Origin: Microbacterium sp.
Lineage (GTDB): Bacteria > Actinomycetota > Actinomycetes > Actinomycetales > Microbacteriaceae
NCBI RefSeq assembly: GCF_011620665.1
Contig: NZ_WOYQ01000022.1
Location: 37,525-92,633 of the forward strand
Direction of reading: 5' to 3'
DNA length: 55,109 nt
In this document: positions 30,460-37,697 of the stretch, in pieces
How positions within the stretch are numbered: position 1 is the first letter of the stretch
How the letters are laid out: each line of letters begins with the position of its first letter
Notes under the pieces: generated by a model
Told to the model about the DNA's origin: nothing
Database searches by the model: none
The model's input: the letters and a program-made list of their open reading frames with translations, nothing else
Program-made: the position numbers and the translations under genes

Positions 30460-31991
30460 TGGCGAAAGACGCCGTGCTCGACTTCGACAACGCTCTCGAG
30501 CTGTTCGAGCCGGTGCTCGGCTTCGAAGTGCATGTCGAGCTGAACACGGCCACGAAGATGTTCTCGGCCGCCGGAAACCCCGCGCACGCCGACAACCATG
30601 ACGCTGCGCCGAACACGCTGGTCGCGCCCGTCGACATGGGTCTGCCCGGTTCGCTGCCGGTCGTGAATGAGACCGCCGTGCGCTATTCGATCAGCCTCGG
30701 TCTCGCCCTCGGCTGCTCGATCGCGCGATCGAGCCGCTTCGCGCGCAAGAACTACTTCTATCCTGACCTTGGCAAGAACTATCAGATCTCGCAGTACGAC
30801 GAGCCGATCGCCTTCGAAGGCGAGGTGCAGATCGAACTGTCCGACGGGACCGTGATCGACGTTCCGATCGAGCGTGCGCATATGGAAGAGGATGCCGGCA
30901 AGCTCACTCATGTGGGAGGCGCCACCGGACGCATTCAGGGCGCGGAGTATTCGCTCGTCGACTACAACCGCGCCGGTGTGCCGCTGGTCGAGATCGTCAC
31001 GAAGCCGATCTTCGGCGCCGATCACCGTGCCCCCGAGGTCGCGAAGGCCTATGTTGCGGCCATTCGGGATATCGTCCTGGCACTGGGGATCTCGGAGGCG
31101 CGCATGGAGCGCGGCAACCTGCGGTGCGACGCCAACGTCTCGTTGCGGCCCCGGGTGCCGGCCGGTGAGCCGGCAGCACCCCTCGGTACGCGCACCGAGA
31201 CCAAGAACGTCAACTCGCTCCGATCGGTCGAGCGTGCCGTGCGCTATGAGATCCAGCGCCAGGCCGCGATTCTCGCCGGCGGCGGCACGATCGTCCAGGA
31301 GACGCGGCACTGGCATGAAGACACCGGGCGGACCTCGCCCGGACGTCCGAAGTCCGATGCCGATGACTACCGCTACTTTCCGGAGCCTGATCTTCTGCCC
31401 GTCGTTCCCTCGGAGGAACTCATCGAGGAACTGCGCACTGCGCTGCCCGAAGCGCCCGCTCTGCGTCGCCGGCGGTTGAAGTCGGACTGGGGTTTCACGG
31501 ATCTCGAGTTCCAGGACGTCGCCAACGGGGGGCTGCTCGCCGAGGTCGAGGCGACCGTCGCGGCGGGGACATCGCCTGGGGCCGCGCGCAAGTGGTGGAC
31601 AGGTGAGGTCTCGCGCCTGGCGAACGCTCGAGGCGTCGAGGCGTCCTCGCTCGTGGCGCCGGCATCCATCGCCGCACTGCAGCACCTCGTCGACGCCGGC
31701 ACGCTGAACGACAAGCTCGCCCGTCAGGTGCTCGAGGGTGTCATCGCCGGCGAGGGCACCCCGCAAGAGGTCATCGACGCGCGCGGGCTCGCGGTCGTCT
31801 CTGACGACGGGCCGCTGATCGCCGCGATCGATGAAGCGCTGGCCGCCCAGCCTGACGTGCTCGAGAAGATCCGCGACGGCAAGGTGCAGGCGGCCGGTGC
31901 GGTCATCGGAGCCGTCATGAAGGCCATGCGCGGCCAGGCCGACGCAGCGCGCGTGCGCGAATTGGTGCTGGAGCGCGCGGGCGGCAGCTGA
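30459..31991 (+). CDS. gatB: Asp-tRNA(Asn)/Glu-tRNA(Gln) amidotransferase subunit B
   Basis: GatB activates the tRNA-bound Glu or Asp with ATP and amidates it using ammonia from GatA. The 510-residue product has the [20 protein letters not shown] opening, the [20 protein letters not shown] catalytic block, the [13 protein letters not shown] block and the helical GatB/Yqey tail domain from about residue 360 that binds tRNA. The ATG shares one base with the gatA stop. The stop is 16 bases from the convergent DUF2202 lipoprotein gene. Confidence 0.97.
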   Translation: MAKDAVLDFDNALELFEPVLGFEVHVELNTATKMFSAAGNPAHADNHDAAPNTLVAPVDMGLPGSLPVVNETAVRYSISLGLALGCSIARSSRFARKNYFYPDLGKNYQISQYDEPIAFEGEVQIELSDGTVIDVPIERAHMEEDAGKLTHVGGATGRIQGAEYSLVDYNRAGVPLVEIVTKPIFGADHRAPEVAKAYVAAIRDIVLALGISEARMERGNLRCDANVSLRPRVPAGEPAAPLGTRTETKNVNSLRSVERAVRYEIQRQAAILAGGGTIVQETRHWHEDTGRTSPGRPKSDADDYRYFPEPDLLPVVPSEELIEELRTALPEAPALRRRRLKSDWGFTDLEFQDVANGGLLAEVEATVAAGTSPGAARKWWTGEVSRLANARGVEASSLVAPASIAALQHLVDAGTLNDKLARQVLEGVIAGEGTPQEVIDARGLAVVSDDGPLIAAIDEALAAQPDVLEKIRDGKVQAAGAVIGAVMKAMRGQADAARVRELVLERAGGS

Positions 31992-32007
31992 CCTTCGGGC
32001 TCGGCGT

Positions 32008-32604
32008 TCAGGCCTGACGTTCGAAGGCGGCGAGGTGGTTCTGCGAACCGGCGAGCAGTCGCTCCAGCACGGTGACGACGTCCGCGGGTGCGGTGGCGAT
32101 CGTGTCGGTGAGGTCGGCGATATCGGTCTGCTCGATCGTGATGCCCACCTCGATCGCGTCGGCGAGGGATTGCGAACCCTTCGCGATCAGTTCGTCGTAG
32201 AGTGACTGGAGCGCGGGATCTGTGAACACCCCGTTCTCGTCGACGCGGGGATCCTCGACGGCGTACGCGGGAAGCAGCGCAGACACCTGCTCTTGATGGG
32301 AGACCTCCGACGAGGCGATGTTGTCGAAGATCTGCGCCCCCCAGAGATCGCCGAGGGTGATGTACACGTCGTGAGCGAGCTTCTCCTCCTCGATGAGGTA
32401 CGCCAGCTGTGACTGCACCGAGGGGGCCGCTTCGGGTGCGGAGGTTGCCTCTGCGGGCGTCGCCGTTTCCGGCGCCGCGGTCGTTGAGGTGCCGGTGGGG
32501 GTCGGGTCGGGAGCCGTGGATGTGGTCGTCGCGCACCCTGCGAGCGCCGAAACGGCAACGGCGAGCGCGACCAGGCTGAGCGGGCGGGGGAGTGTGGGGG
32601 ACAT
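32008..32604 (-). CDS. DUF2202 ferritin-like lipoprotein
   Basis: The 198-residue product has a lipoprotein signal peptide with lipobox LAGC (Cys24) and a Thr/Ala/Pro linker to about residue 60. A DUF2202 ferritin-like helical domain follows. Conserved acidic/His groups are visible in LIEEEKLAHDVY, ASSEVSHQEQV and GSQNHLAAFERQ, which look like possible metal ligands. It is anchored on the outer face of the membrane. Its biochemical role is not established. A good ribosome-binding site (AGGAAAGG) precedes the ATG, and a palindrome resembling copper-repressor sites overlaps its likely -10. Confidence 0.88.
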   Translation of the reverse strand: MSPTLPRPLSLVALAVAVSALAGCATTTSTAPDPTPTGTSTTAAPETATPAEATSAPEAAPSVQSQLAYLIEEEKLAHDVYITLGDLWGAQIFDNIASSEVSHQEQVSALLPAYAVEDPRVDENGVFTDPALQSLYDELIAKGSQSLADAIEVGITIEQTDIADLTDTIATAPADVVTVLERLLAGSQNHLAAFERQA

Positions 32605-32622
32605 GATGGTCCTTTCCTGTCG

Positions 32623-32638
32623 ATACCCCCTACGGTAT
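32623..32638. promoter_or_regulatory. palindrome (ATACC-N6-GGTAT), CsoR-like operator candidate
   Basis: The inverted repeat ATACC (32623-32627) and GGTAT (32634-32638) with a C-rich centre sits 19 bases upstream of the DUF2202 lipoprotein ATG. Read on the minus strand it contains TACCGT, a possible -10. GC-rich TACCCC/GGGTA-type palindromes are typical of CsoR copper-repressor sites in actinobacteria. The match is by eye only. Confidence 0.45.
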
Positions 32639-32730
32639 TCCTGGACGCCTGTGGACCGCAGAAGAGACAGTGAGCAACTGGCTGAGAGTTCGGGGGCCCG
32701 AATGTCGGCGGGTCGCGAGAGAATCGAGAC

Positions 32731-33996
32731 ATGGGACGCGGCGACGGGACGGGGAGAGTCGTCTCTCCCGACGATGCCGACGACACCGGCACGCGCATTC
32801 TTCATGTCGATATGGATGCGTTCTACGCGTCCGTCGAGGTGCTCGATCACCCGCATCTTGCCGGCAAGCCGCTGATCGTCGGCGGGGTCGAGGGGCGCGG
32901 CGTCGTCGCGAGTGCGTCGTACGAAGCGCGGCGCTACGGCGTCCGTTCGGCGATGTCGGTTCAGGTCGCGCTTCGGCTGTGTCCCACCGCGATCGTCGTC
33001 GTGCCGCACTTCGAGCGCTATGCGTCGCTGTCGCGGCAGGTCATGGACATCTTCCACTCCGTGACGCCTCTGGTCGAGCCACTGTCGATCGACGAAGCCT
33101 TCCTCGATGTGTCGGGTGCCCGGCGTCTGTGGGGAAGTCCGGGGAAGATCGCGCGCGAGTTGCGTGCGCGCGTGCGCGCCGAGACGGGTCTGGTCTGCAG
33201 CATCGGTGTGGCACCGACCAAGCATGTGGCCAAGATCGCCTCGACGCTGTCCAAACCCGACGGGCTTCTCATCGTGAGCGCCGGCGACACCGCGGCCTTT
33301 CTGGCCGCGCGGCCGGTCGGAGCGTTGTGGGGTGTCGGCCCCAAGGCGGCCGAGGCACTGGAGGGCCGGGGCATTCGCACGGTCGCCGACATCCTCGCCG
33401 CGCCGCCGTCGGTGCTCGAGCGGGCGCTCGGGGCGGCGACCAGCCAGCGCATCCGGCAGCTCGCGCAAGGTCACGACCCCCGCGCCGTCGAGGTGGAGCG
33501 TGTCGAGAAGAGCATCGGGCACGAAGAGACCTTCCTCGAGGATGTCGCCGACGCCGCCGTCCTGCGCAGCGAACTGCGCCGACTGGCGGACCGGGTCGCG
33601 GCCCGGCTGCGGGACGGCGGCTGGGAAGCGGGCACGGTCGCGCTGAAACTGCGCTACGCCGACTTCACGACACTCTCGCGAGCGTCGACTCTGCCCGAGC
33701 CCACCGACGTCGGGCAGCGGATCGGAGACGTCGCGATCGGACTCTTCGCACATCTCGAACTTTCGCAGCCCGTGCGATTGATCGGCGTCCGCGCCGAGAA
33801 GCTGCGACCCTCAGGCGGCGGCATGGCTCCGCTGTGGGACGACGATGCTGACTGGAAACGGATCGATGCAGCCCTCGACGGTGCCCGCGAGCGCTTCGGC
33901 GGCGGCGCCGTCACCCGTGCCAGTGTGATCGGACCGCGGCGCGATGTGAACACCCTGCCCACCAGTCCACGGCTGCCGGGGATCCCCCGCGACTGA
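32731..33996 (+). CDS. dinB: DNA polymerase IV (Y family)
   Basis: DinB is a translesion DNA polymerase without proofreading. The 421-residue product has the palm motif LHVDMDAFYASVE near residues 30-40, the second acidic pair in SIDEAFLDVSG, the YEARRYGVRSAM finger block and the little-finger domain from about 250. The C-terminal tail beyond about 365 is Gly/Pro-rich, and I see no clear beta-clamp motif in it. The ATG at 32731 gives an unconserved N-terminus of about 22 residues. It is divergent from the lipoprotein gene. No LexA-type box (TTCGAA-like palindrome) is visible upstream. Confidence 0.94.
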   Translation: MGRGDGTGRVVSPDDADDTGTRILHVDMDAFYASVEVLDHPHLAGKPLIVGGVEGRGVVASASYEARRYGVRSAMSVQVALRLCPTAIVVVPHFERYASLSRQVMDIFHSVTPLVEPLSIDEAFLDVSGARRLWGSPGKIARELRARVRAETGLVCSIGVAPTKHVAKIASTLSKPDGLLIVSAGDTAAFLAARPVGALWGVGPKAAEALEGRGIRTVADILAAPPSVLERALGAATSQRIRQLAQGHDPRAVEVERVEKSIGHEETFLEDVADAAVLRSELRRLADRVAARLRDGGWEAGTVALKLRYADFTTLSRASTLPEPTDVGQRIGDVAIGLFAHLELSQPVRLIGVRAEKLRPSGGGMAPLWDDDADWKRIDAALDGARERFGGGAVTRASVIGPRRDVNTLPTSPRLPGIPRD

Positions 33997-34026
33997 AGCG
34001 ATGGTGCGCACGGCGCGGGCTCGCAG

Positions 34027-34032
34027 TACGGT
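34027..34032 (+). promoter_or_regulatory. -10 (TACGGT) of the GerW-like gene, leaderless spacing
   Basis: TACGGT ends 6 bases before the ATG at 34039. The GGGAG in between is too close to the ATG for a normal ribosome-binding site. Confidence 0.45.
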
Positions 34033-34038
34033 GGGAGC

Positions 34039-34356
34039 ATGCCCAATCTCGCACTCGAACTCGGCAAGCAGTCGGCGTCACTCGGCGTGAACAGTGTCTA
34101 CGGACCACAGCAGGATGTCGGCGGCGTCACGCTCGTGCCGGTTGCGCTCGCGTGCACCGGCTTCGGCGCCGGCGAAGCCGACGAGGGAAACGGCGGTGGA
34201 GGCGGTGGCGTCGCGATCCCGCTGGGCGCGTACATCCGCAAGGGCGACGATCTGCGTTTCGAGCCGAACCTCGTCTCGCTCGCTGCCGTTGCGATCCCGC
34301 TGGTGTGGGTGACCGGTCGCGCGCTCAACCGCGTCATCCGTGCACTCAAGCGCTGA
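34039..34356 (+). CDS. GerW/YtfJ-like small protein
   Basis: This 105-residue protein has the central pattern of the GerW (YtfJ) family: VYGPQQDVGGVTLVPVALACTGFG, then a six-Gly run, then VAIPLGAYIRKGDD. The C-terminus is hydrophobic then basic (LVSLAAVAIPLVWVTGRALNRVIRALKR), perhaps an amphipathic or membrane-touching helix. In Bacillus GerW is a spore-germination protein. This lineage does not form spores, so the name marks similarity only. It shares 17 bases with the following kinase-like gene. Function unknown. Confidence 0.75.
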   Translation: MPNLALELGKQSASLGVNSVYGPQQDVGGVTLVPVALACTGFGAGEADEGNGGGGGGVAIPLGAYIRKGDDLRFEPNLVSLAAVAIPLVWVTGRALNRVIRALKR

Positions 34357-34918
34357 CGACACCGACTTCGCCACCGCTCTGCGGGCCGCCGCCGATCAGA
34401 TCGTCGCCGCGCTCGAGACGGCTCGACCGGCGGCACGCGTTGCGTTGATCGACGGGCGGTCTGGCTCGGGGAAGTCGACGCTGGCGGCAGACATCGTCGC
34501 GCGCAGCGACGACCGCATCCAGCTTGTCGCCCTCGACGATCTCTACCCCGGCTGGGACGGACTGGCGGCGGGGGTCGAGGAGGCGTTGCGGTGTGTCATC
34601 GCACCCCAAGCGGCCGGCATCCCGGGCAGATGGCGCCGCTGGGACTGGGCCCGAGGATCGCGCGCGGAGGAGCATGTCCTCGATCCGAGAAGGCCGCTCC
34701 TGGTCGAGGGTGCGGGCTTGCTCACGCCCGCGACGGCGGCGCTGGCGGATGTAGCCGTGTGGCTGGAGTCGCCGGCATCCTCTCGGAAACGCCGCGCACT
34801 CGCCCGCGATGGTGACCCGTATCGAGCGCACTGGGAGCAGTGGGCGGCACAAGAGGCGCGGCACCTTGCGGCGAATCGGCCGCAGGAGCGCGCGACGCTG
34901 GTCTTCTCGATGCCGTGA
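34340..34918 (+). CDS. P-loop kinase-like ATPase (uridine-kinase-like)
   Basis: The 192-residue product has a clear Walker A, DGRSGSGKSTLA (about residues 38-49), then VALDDLYPGWDGL, which places acidic residues like the substrate site of nucleoside kinases. A later LVEGAGLLTPATAALADVAVWLE block and a Lid-like SSRKRRALARDGDPYRAHWEQW follow. It resembles uridine-kinase or shikimate-kinase-like small P-loop enzymes, but I cannot name the substrate. The GTG at 34340 lies inside the GerW-like gene; no better start was found. The stop abuts the convergent DUF2017 stop. Confidence 0.8.
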   Translation: MHSSADDTDFATALRAAADQIVAALETARPAARVALIDGRSGSGKSTLAADIVARSDDRIQLVALDDLYPGWDGLAAGVEEALRCVIAPQAAGIPGRWRRWDWARGSRAEEHVLDPRRPLLVEGAGLLTPATAALADVAVWLESPASSRKRRALARDGDPYRAHWEQWAAQEARHLAANRPQERATLVFSMP

Positions 34919-35419
34919 TCAGCTCTCGAGCGCTCGCACCAGTCCGTCGAGGCGGTAGCCCAACCAGTCGTACACGCCGAAGCGAACATCGCCCTCGACG
35001 TGATCATCGTCGGTCTGGATGCCGAGCCGCGTCGCCAGCACGAGCCGCAGTGCGCTGAGCGTGCGGAGCCACGCGTCGGATGCAGCGCGGTCCAAGACGA
35101 CGAGCAGGCGCTCGTCCGGCCGCGCGACGTCGACGGAGTCGGGGGACAGCCGCGCTCCGTCCCGGAGCAGTGTCGCGGACACGAGCTGTGCGTCTGCGCG
35201 TCGCCGGTCGAGCAGGTCGGACTGTGTCAGGCGGCGGAACTCGGCGGCCGCGGCGTCATCGTTCCGGTATGCAGCGGGGACGAGTCGCGCGACGGCGGGA
35301 TCGGCGGTCAGGTCGCCGAGCCCGCCGACACTCGTCAGTACCTGAAGGAACTGCTCGACGAGATCGGTCAGGTACGCGGCCTCGATGACCGAAAGATCGA
35401 GTTCGAGCGGGCTCGTCAT
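34919..35419 (-). CDS. DUF2017 family protein
   Basis: This 166-residue acidic, helical protein belongs to DUF2017, a family found beside clpS in actinobacteria. It has an ExAYLTDLVEQFLQVL helix near the N-terminus and ends FGVYDWLGYRLDGLVRALES. The start overlaps the clpS stop by four bases. Function is unknown. The fixed linkage to clpS suggests a role around the ClpS-ClpCP or N-degron pathway. Confidence 0.88.
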   Translation of the reverse strand: MTSPLELDLSVIEAAYLTDLVEQFLQVLTSVGGLGDLTADPAVARLVPAAYRNDDAAAAEFRRLTQSDLLDRRRADAQLVSATLLRDGARLSPDSVDVARPDERLLVVLDRAASDAWLRTLSALRLVLATRLGIQTDDDHVEGDVRFGVYDWLGYRLDGLVRALES

Positions 35420-35706
35420 GCGCCGGCCTCGCGCACCGTGGCCCACAGTCCGTAGTCGTGCATCGCTTGCGCGTGCAGTTCCATCTGCTCGCGCGCGCCT
35501 TCCGCGACGACGGCGTGGCCGTCGTGGTGCACGGCGAGCATGAGCGCTTCGGCGCGATCGGCGGAGAAGCCGAAGTACTCTCGGAAGACGTGTGCGACGT
35601 AGCTCATGAGGTTCACGGGGTCGTTCCAGACCACCGTCTGCCACTGCCCGAAACGTCCCGCGTCGATGTGGAGGTCGAGATCTTCCACAGGCAAAGCGCC
35701 ACTCAT
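35416..35706 (-). CDS. clpS: ATP-dependent Clp protease adaptor ClpS
   Basis: ClpS delivers N-degron substrates to the Clp ATPase. The 96-residue product has the ClpS core VVWNDPVNLMSYVAHVF, FGFSADRAEALMLAVHHDGHAVV and the C-terminal MHDYGLWATV. The DPVN and HHDG segments form the degron pocket. The ATG at 35706 shares one base with the upstream metallopeptidase stop (TGATG). GTG codons at 35709 and 35715 lie inside that gene and are less likely. Confidence 0.93.
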   Translation of the reverse strand: MSGALPVEDLDLHIDAGRFGQWQTVVWNDPVNLMSYVAHVFREYFGFSADRAEALMLAVHHDGHAVVAEGAREQMELHAQAMHDYGLWATVREAGA

Positions 35707-36056
35707 CACGCCCACCCCAGTTCGTGCAGACGGGCGTCGTCGATGCCGTAGAAGTGCGCGATCTCGTGCACCAGTGTCGTGTGTATCTCGTCACGCAGAT
35801 CGTGGAGGTCGTCGCACGCGTGCAGGTGCGGCTCGCGGTACACGATGATCCGATCGGGTAGCTCGCCCATTCCGTAATGGTCGCGTTCGGTCAGGGCGAG
35901 TCCGTCGTACAGCCCCAGCAGGTCGAGGTCGCCGCTTTCCGGACGGTCCTCGACGACGAAAACGATGTTGTCCAGACCGTCGAGCATCTCGTCCGGGAGC
36001 CTGTCGAGCTCGTCGGTCACCAGACGGTCGAATGCGGCGGCATCCATCTCGATCAA
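35706..36056 (-). CDS. zincin-like metallopeptidase family protein
   Basis: This 116-residue protein carries the motif HEIAHFYGIDDARLHELGWA near its C-terminus, the HExxH zinc site of the MtfA/DUF1025-like small zincin group. It has no signal peptide. The chosen start is a TTG at 36056, with GGGAGG 5 bases upstream. The in-frame ATG at 36047 would be 14 bases from it. It leads the metallopeptidase-clpS-DUF2017 operon, all coupled by overlaps, so a link to protein turnover is likely but unproven. Confidence 0.88.
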   Translation of the reverse strand: MIEMDAAAFDRLVTDELDRLPDEMLDGLDNIVFVVEDRPESGDLDLLGLYDGLALTERDHYGMGELPDRIIVYREPHLHACDDLHDLRDEIHTTLVHEIAHFYGIDDARLHELGWA

Positions 36057-36084
36057 GACAGCCTCCCACCCGGGGAGAAATCGG

Positions 36085-36158
36085 GGTGAGTAACGGGGCT
36101 CGAACCCGCGACATCGGCCACCACAAGGCCGCGCTCTACCAACTGAGCTATACCCACC
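36085..36158 (-). tRNA. tRNA-His (GTG)
   Basis: On the minus strand the cloverleaf is complete: an acceptor with G-1 paired to C73 (one G-U pair), D arm GCTC/GAGC, anticodon stem CGGCC/GGCCG with loop TTGTGGT (anticodon GTG), and T arm with TTCGAGC. The extra 5' G is the mark of tRNA-His. No CCA is encoded. It lies between the metallopeptidase operon and orn. Confidence 0.93.
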
Positions 36159-36191
36159 ATGTGCCCATCTCCGGGCAACCCGTCAATTGTA

Positions 36192-36815
36192 TTACAGCTC
36201 GTGTGCGAACGCCGACACGGCCGAGGCTGCCGCCTCGCGCGCTTCGTCGGAGGTCGGACCGGGCGCGGCGACGAAAACGGCTTCGCGGTAGTACGCGAGC
36301 TCGCGGATCGATTCGCGGATGTCCGCGAGGGCCCGGTGGCCACCGTCTTTCGCCGGCGCTTGAAAGTACGCCCGCGGATACCAGCGGCGAGAGAGCTCTT
36401 TGATGCTCGACACGTCGATGTTGCGGTAGTGCAGCCAGCGGTCGATGCGCGGCATGTACTTGGCGAGGAACATGCGGTCGGTGCCGATCGTATTGCCGCC
36501 GAGCGGCGCCTTCCCCTCCGGGGCGAACCGCTGGATGTACTCGAGTGCTTCGAACTCGGCTTCGGCCAGGCTGACGCCGTACGGGATCTCGTCGAGAAGA
36601 CCCGAGCTCGCATGCATCTGGGTCACGAACTCGTTCATGTTCGCGAGCGCCGCATCGTCGGGCTTGATCACGATCTGGAAACCCGGGTCACGTGCCCTCA
36701 GCTCGAAATCGGTCACGACGATGGCGATCTCGACGAGTTCATCGACCGCCAGATCGAGACCGGTCATTTCGCAGTCGATCCATACGATCCGGTCGTTCTC
36801 CGCGGTAGTCCCCAT
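36192..36815 (-). CDS. orn: oligoribonuclease
   Basis: Orn degrades RNA fragments of 2-5 nucleotides to mononucleotides, the last step of mRNA decay and of pGpG turnover. The 207-residue DEDDh exonuclease has VWIDCEMTGLD (Asp, Glu), GNTIGTDRMFL, the HYRNIDVSSIKELSRRWYP block and HRALADIRESIREL (His, Asp). It is flanked by tRNA-His and tRNA-Arg on the same strand. TAGGAT ends 6 bases before its ATG, so it is probably leaderless. Confidence 0.97.
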   Translation of the reverse strand: MGTTAENDRIVWIDCEMTGLDLAVDELVEIAIVVTDFELRARDPGFQIVIKPDDAALANMNEFVTQMHASSGLLDEIPYGVSLAEAEFEALEYIQRFAPEGKAPLGGNTIGTDRMFLAKYMPRIDRWLHYRNIDVSSIKELSRRWYPRAYFQAPAKDGGHRALADIRESIRELAYYREAVFVAAPGPTSDEAREAAASAVSAFAHEL

Positions 36816-36821
36816 CCCGCC

Positions 36822-36827
36822 ATCCTA
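36822..36827 (-). promoter_or_regulatory. -10 (TAGGAT) of orn, leaderless spacing
   Basis: Read on the minus strand, TAGGAT ends 6 bases before the orn ATG. The same hexamer and a near-identical spacing occur before mscS and rpiB. Confidence 0.5.
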
Positions 36828-36888
36828 ACGAGCGCCGCCGACACGCCCGTCGCGCAGCGGCCAGACCGATGATGCGTCGGCGAGAGCG

Positions 36889-36960
36889 TCCCCCCAGGAG
36901 GATTCGAACCCCCGACCTTGCGGGTAGAAACCGCTCGCTCTTCCACTGAGCTATGGAGGG
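36889..36960 (-). tRNA. tRNA-Arg (TCT)
   Basis: On the minus strand: acceptor CCCTCCA/TGGGGGG (one T-G pair), D arm GCTC/GAGC, anticodon loop TTTCTAC giving TCT, variable AGGTC, and T arm GGGGG-TTCGAAT-CCTCC. The outermost pair of the anticodon stem (27-43) is A-A, leaving four Watson-Crick pairs GCGG/CCGC. No CCA is encoded. It reads AGA codons, which are rare at this GC content. Confidence 0.9.
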
Positions 36961-37021
36961 TGGTGAGACGCCCTCTACCGTACCGCGTCGTCCGCCAGTG
37001 CCGAGTCGAGCCGAGCGGCGT

Positions 37022-37654
37022 TCAGGCAGTCTGCGCGGCTGAGGCGATGCGCACGGCGCGCCGGCGCCGATGATCGAACCGCGGAAGAGCGACGTGCACG
37101 AGCGGTCCGATGCCGACGGCGAAGATCACCGTCCCGAGTCCCACCGTGCCGCCGAGCAGCCACCCGGCGACGAGAACGCCCGCCTCTACCCCAAGCCGAG
37201 CGGCCCAGATCGGCCAGCCGAACCGCGAATGGAGCCCCGTCATGAGCCCGTCTCTTGGCCCGGGGCCGAAATCGGCGCCGATGTAGAGACCAGACGCCAC
37301 GGCGACCAGGACCATGCCGACCATGAAAACGACCAGATCCCAGCCGAACCCGGGAATGTGCGGAAAGACCGCGATCGTGGCCTGCATGCTGGTGCCGACG
37401 AGCGCGATGTTGGCGATCGTGCCGAGACCCGGCCGCTGACGCAGGGGAACCCAGAGCAGGAGCACGAGGAAGCCGATGATGTTGGTCATCCAGCCGATGC
37501 CGACGCTCGTCTGCCGCGCGAGTCCCTGAGCGAACACGGTCCACGGGTCGAGTCCTATGCCCGCCTGGACGGTGATGCCGCAGCCGACGCCGTACAGGAC
37601 GAGTCCGATGAAAAGTTGCGCGAGACGAAGAGGCATGAAGACATCCAATCGCAC
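37022..37654 (-). CDS. YczE/YitT-like membrane protein
   Basis: This 210-residue integral membrane protein has five or six hydrophobic segments and the family block LYGVGCGITVQAGIGLDPWTVFAQGLA near its N-terminus, plus IGADFGPGPRDGLMTGL. It matches the YczE-like group, whose members often sit divergently from MocR-type regulators, as here. The transported compound is unknown. The GTG at 37654 is 6 bases from TACAGT on the minus strand, fitting leaderless transcription. The ATG at 37636 is the alternative start. A longer reading frame in another phase over the same stretch is not coding. Confidence 0.87.
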   Translation of the reverse strand: MRLDVFMPLRLAQLFIGLVLYGVGCGITVQAGIGLDPWTVFAQGLARQTSVGIGWMTNIIGFLVLLLWVPLRQRPGLGTIANIALVGTSMQATIAVFPHIPGFGWDLVVFMVGMVLVAVASGLYIGADFGPGPRDGLMTGLHSRFGWPIWAARLGVEAGVLVAGWLLGGTVGLGTVIFAVGIGPLVHVALPRFDHRRRRAVRIASAAQTA

Positions 37655-37682
37655 AATTGGACTGTAATGACCAGTCCAATTG
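37654..37682. promoter_or_regulatory. operator: 11-base perfect inverted repeat between yczE-like and mocR
   Basis: CAATTGGACTG at 37654-37664 and CAGTCCAATTG at 37672-37682 form a perfect inverted repeat with a 7-base spacer. An extra half-site CCAAT lies at 37645-37649. The left arm covers the start and -10 (37661-37666, minus) of the membrane-protein gene. The right arm ends 3 bases before the regulator's -10 (37686-37691). It is the obvious binding site for the divergent MocR protein. Confidence 0.85.
37661..37666 (-). promoter_or_regulatory. -10 (TACAGT) of the YczE-like gene, leaderless spacing
   Basis: On the minus strand TACAGT ends 6 bases before GTG 37654. It lies mostly within the left arm of the operator, so a bound regulator would block it. 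Confidence 0.45.
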
Positions 37683-37685
37683 GGC

Positions 37686-37691
37686 TAGCGT
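37686..37691 (+). promoter_or_regulatory. -10 (TAGCGT) of mocR, leaderless spacing
   Basis: TAGCGT ends 6 bases before the ATG at 37698. It starts just after the right operator arm. Confidence 0.5.
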
Positions 37692-37697
37692 GGACGC

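Noticed and set aside
32605..32730. SOS box upstream of dinB
   Set aside because: I found no TTCGAA-type palindrome of the LexA form in this gap. The only palindrome is the ATACC/GGTAT repeat nearer the lipoprotein gene.
34039..34356. GerW-like protein as a sign of sporulation
   Set aside because: No other spore gene is present and the lineage does not form endospores. Only the sequence pattern is shared.
36975..37679. An open frame of 234 codons on the minus strand, longer than the YczE-like gene
   Set aside because: Its product is Arg/His/Gly-rich without domains. The overlapping 210-residue frame gives a clear multi-segment membrane protein with the family block.
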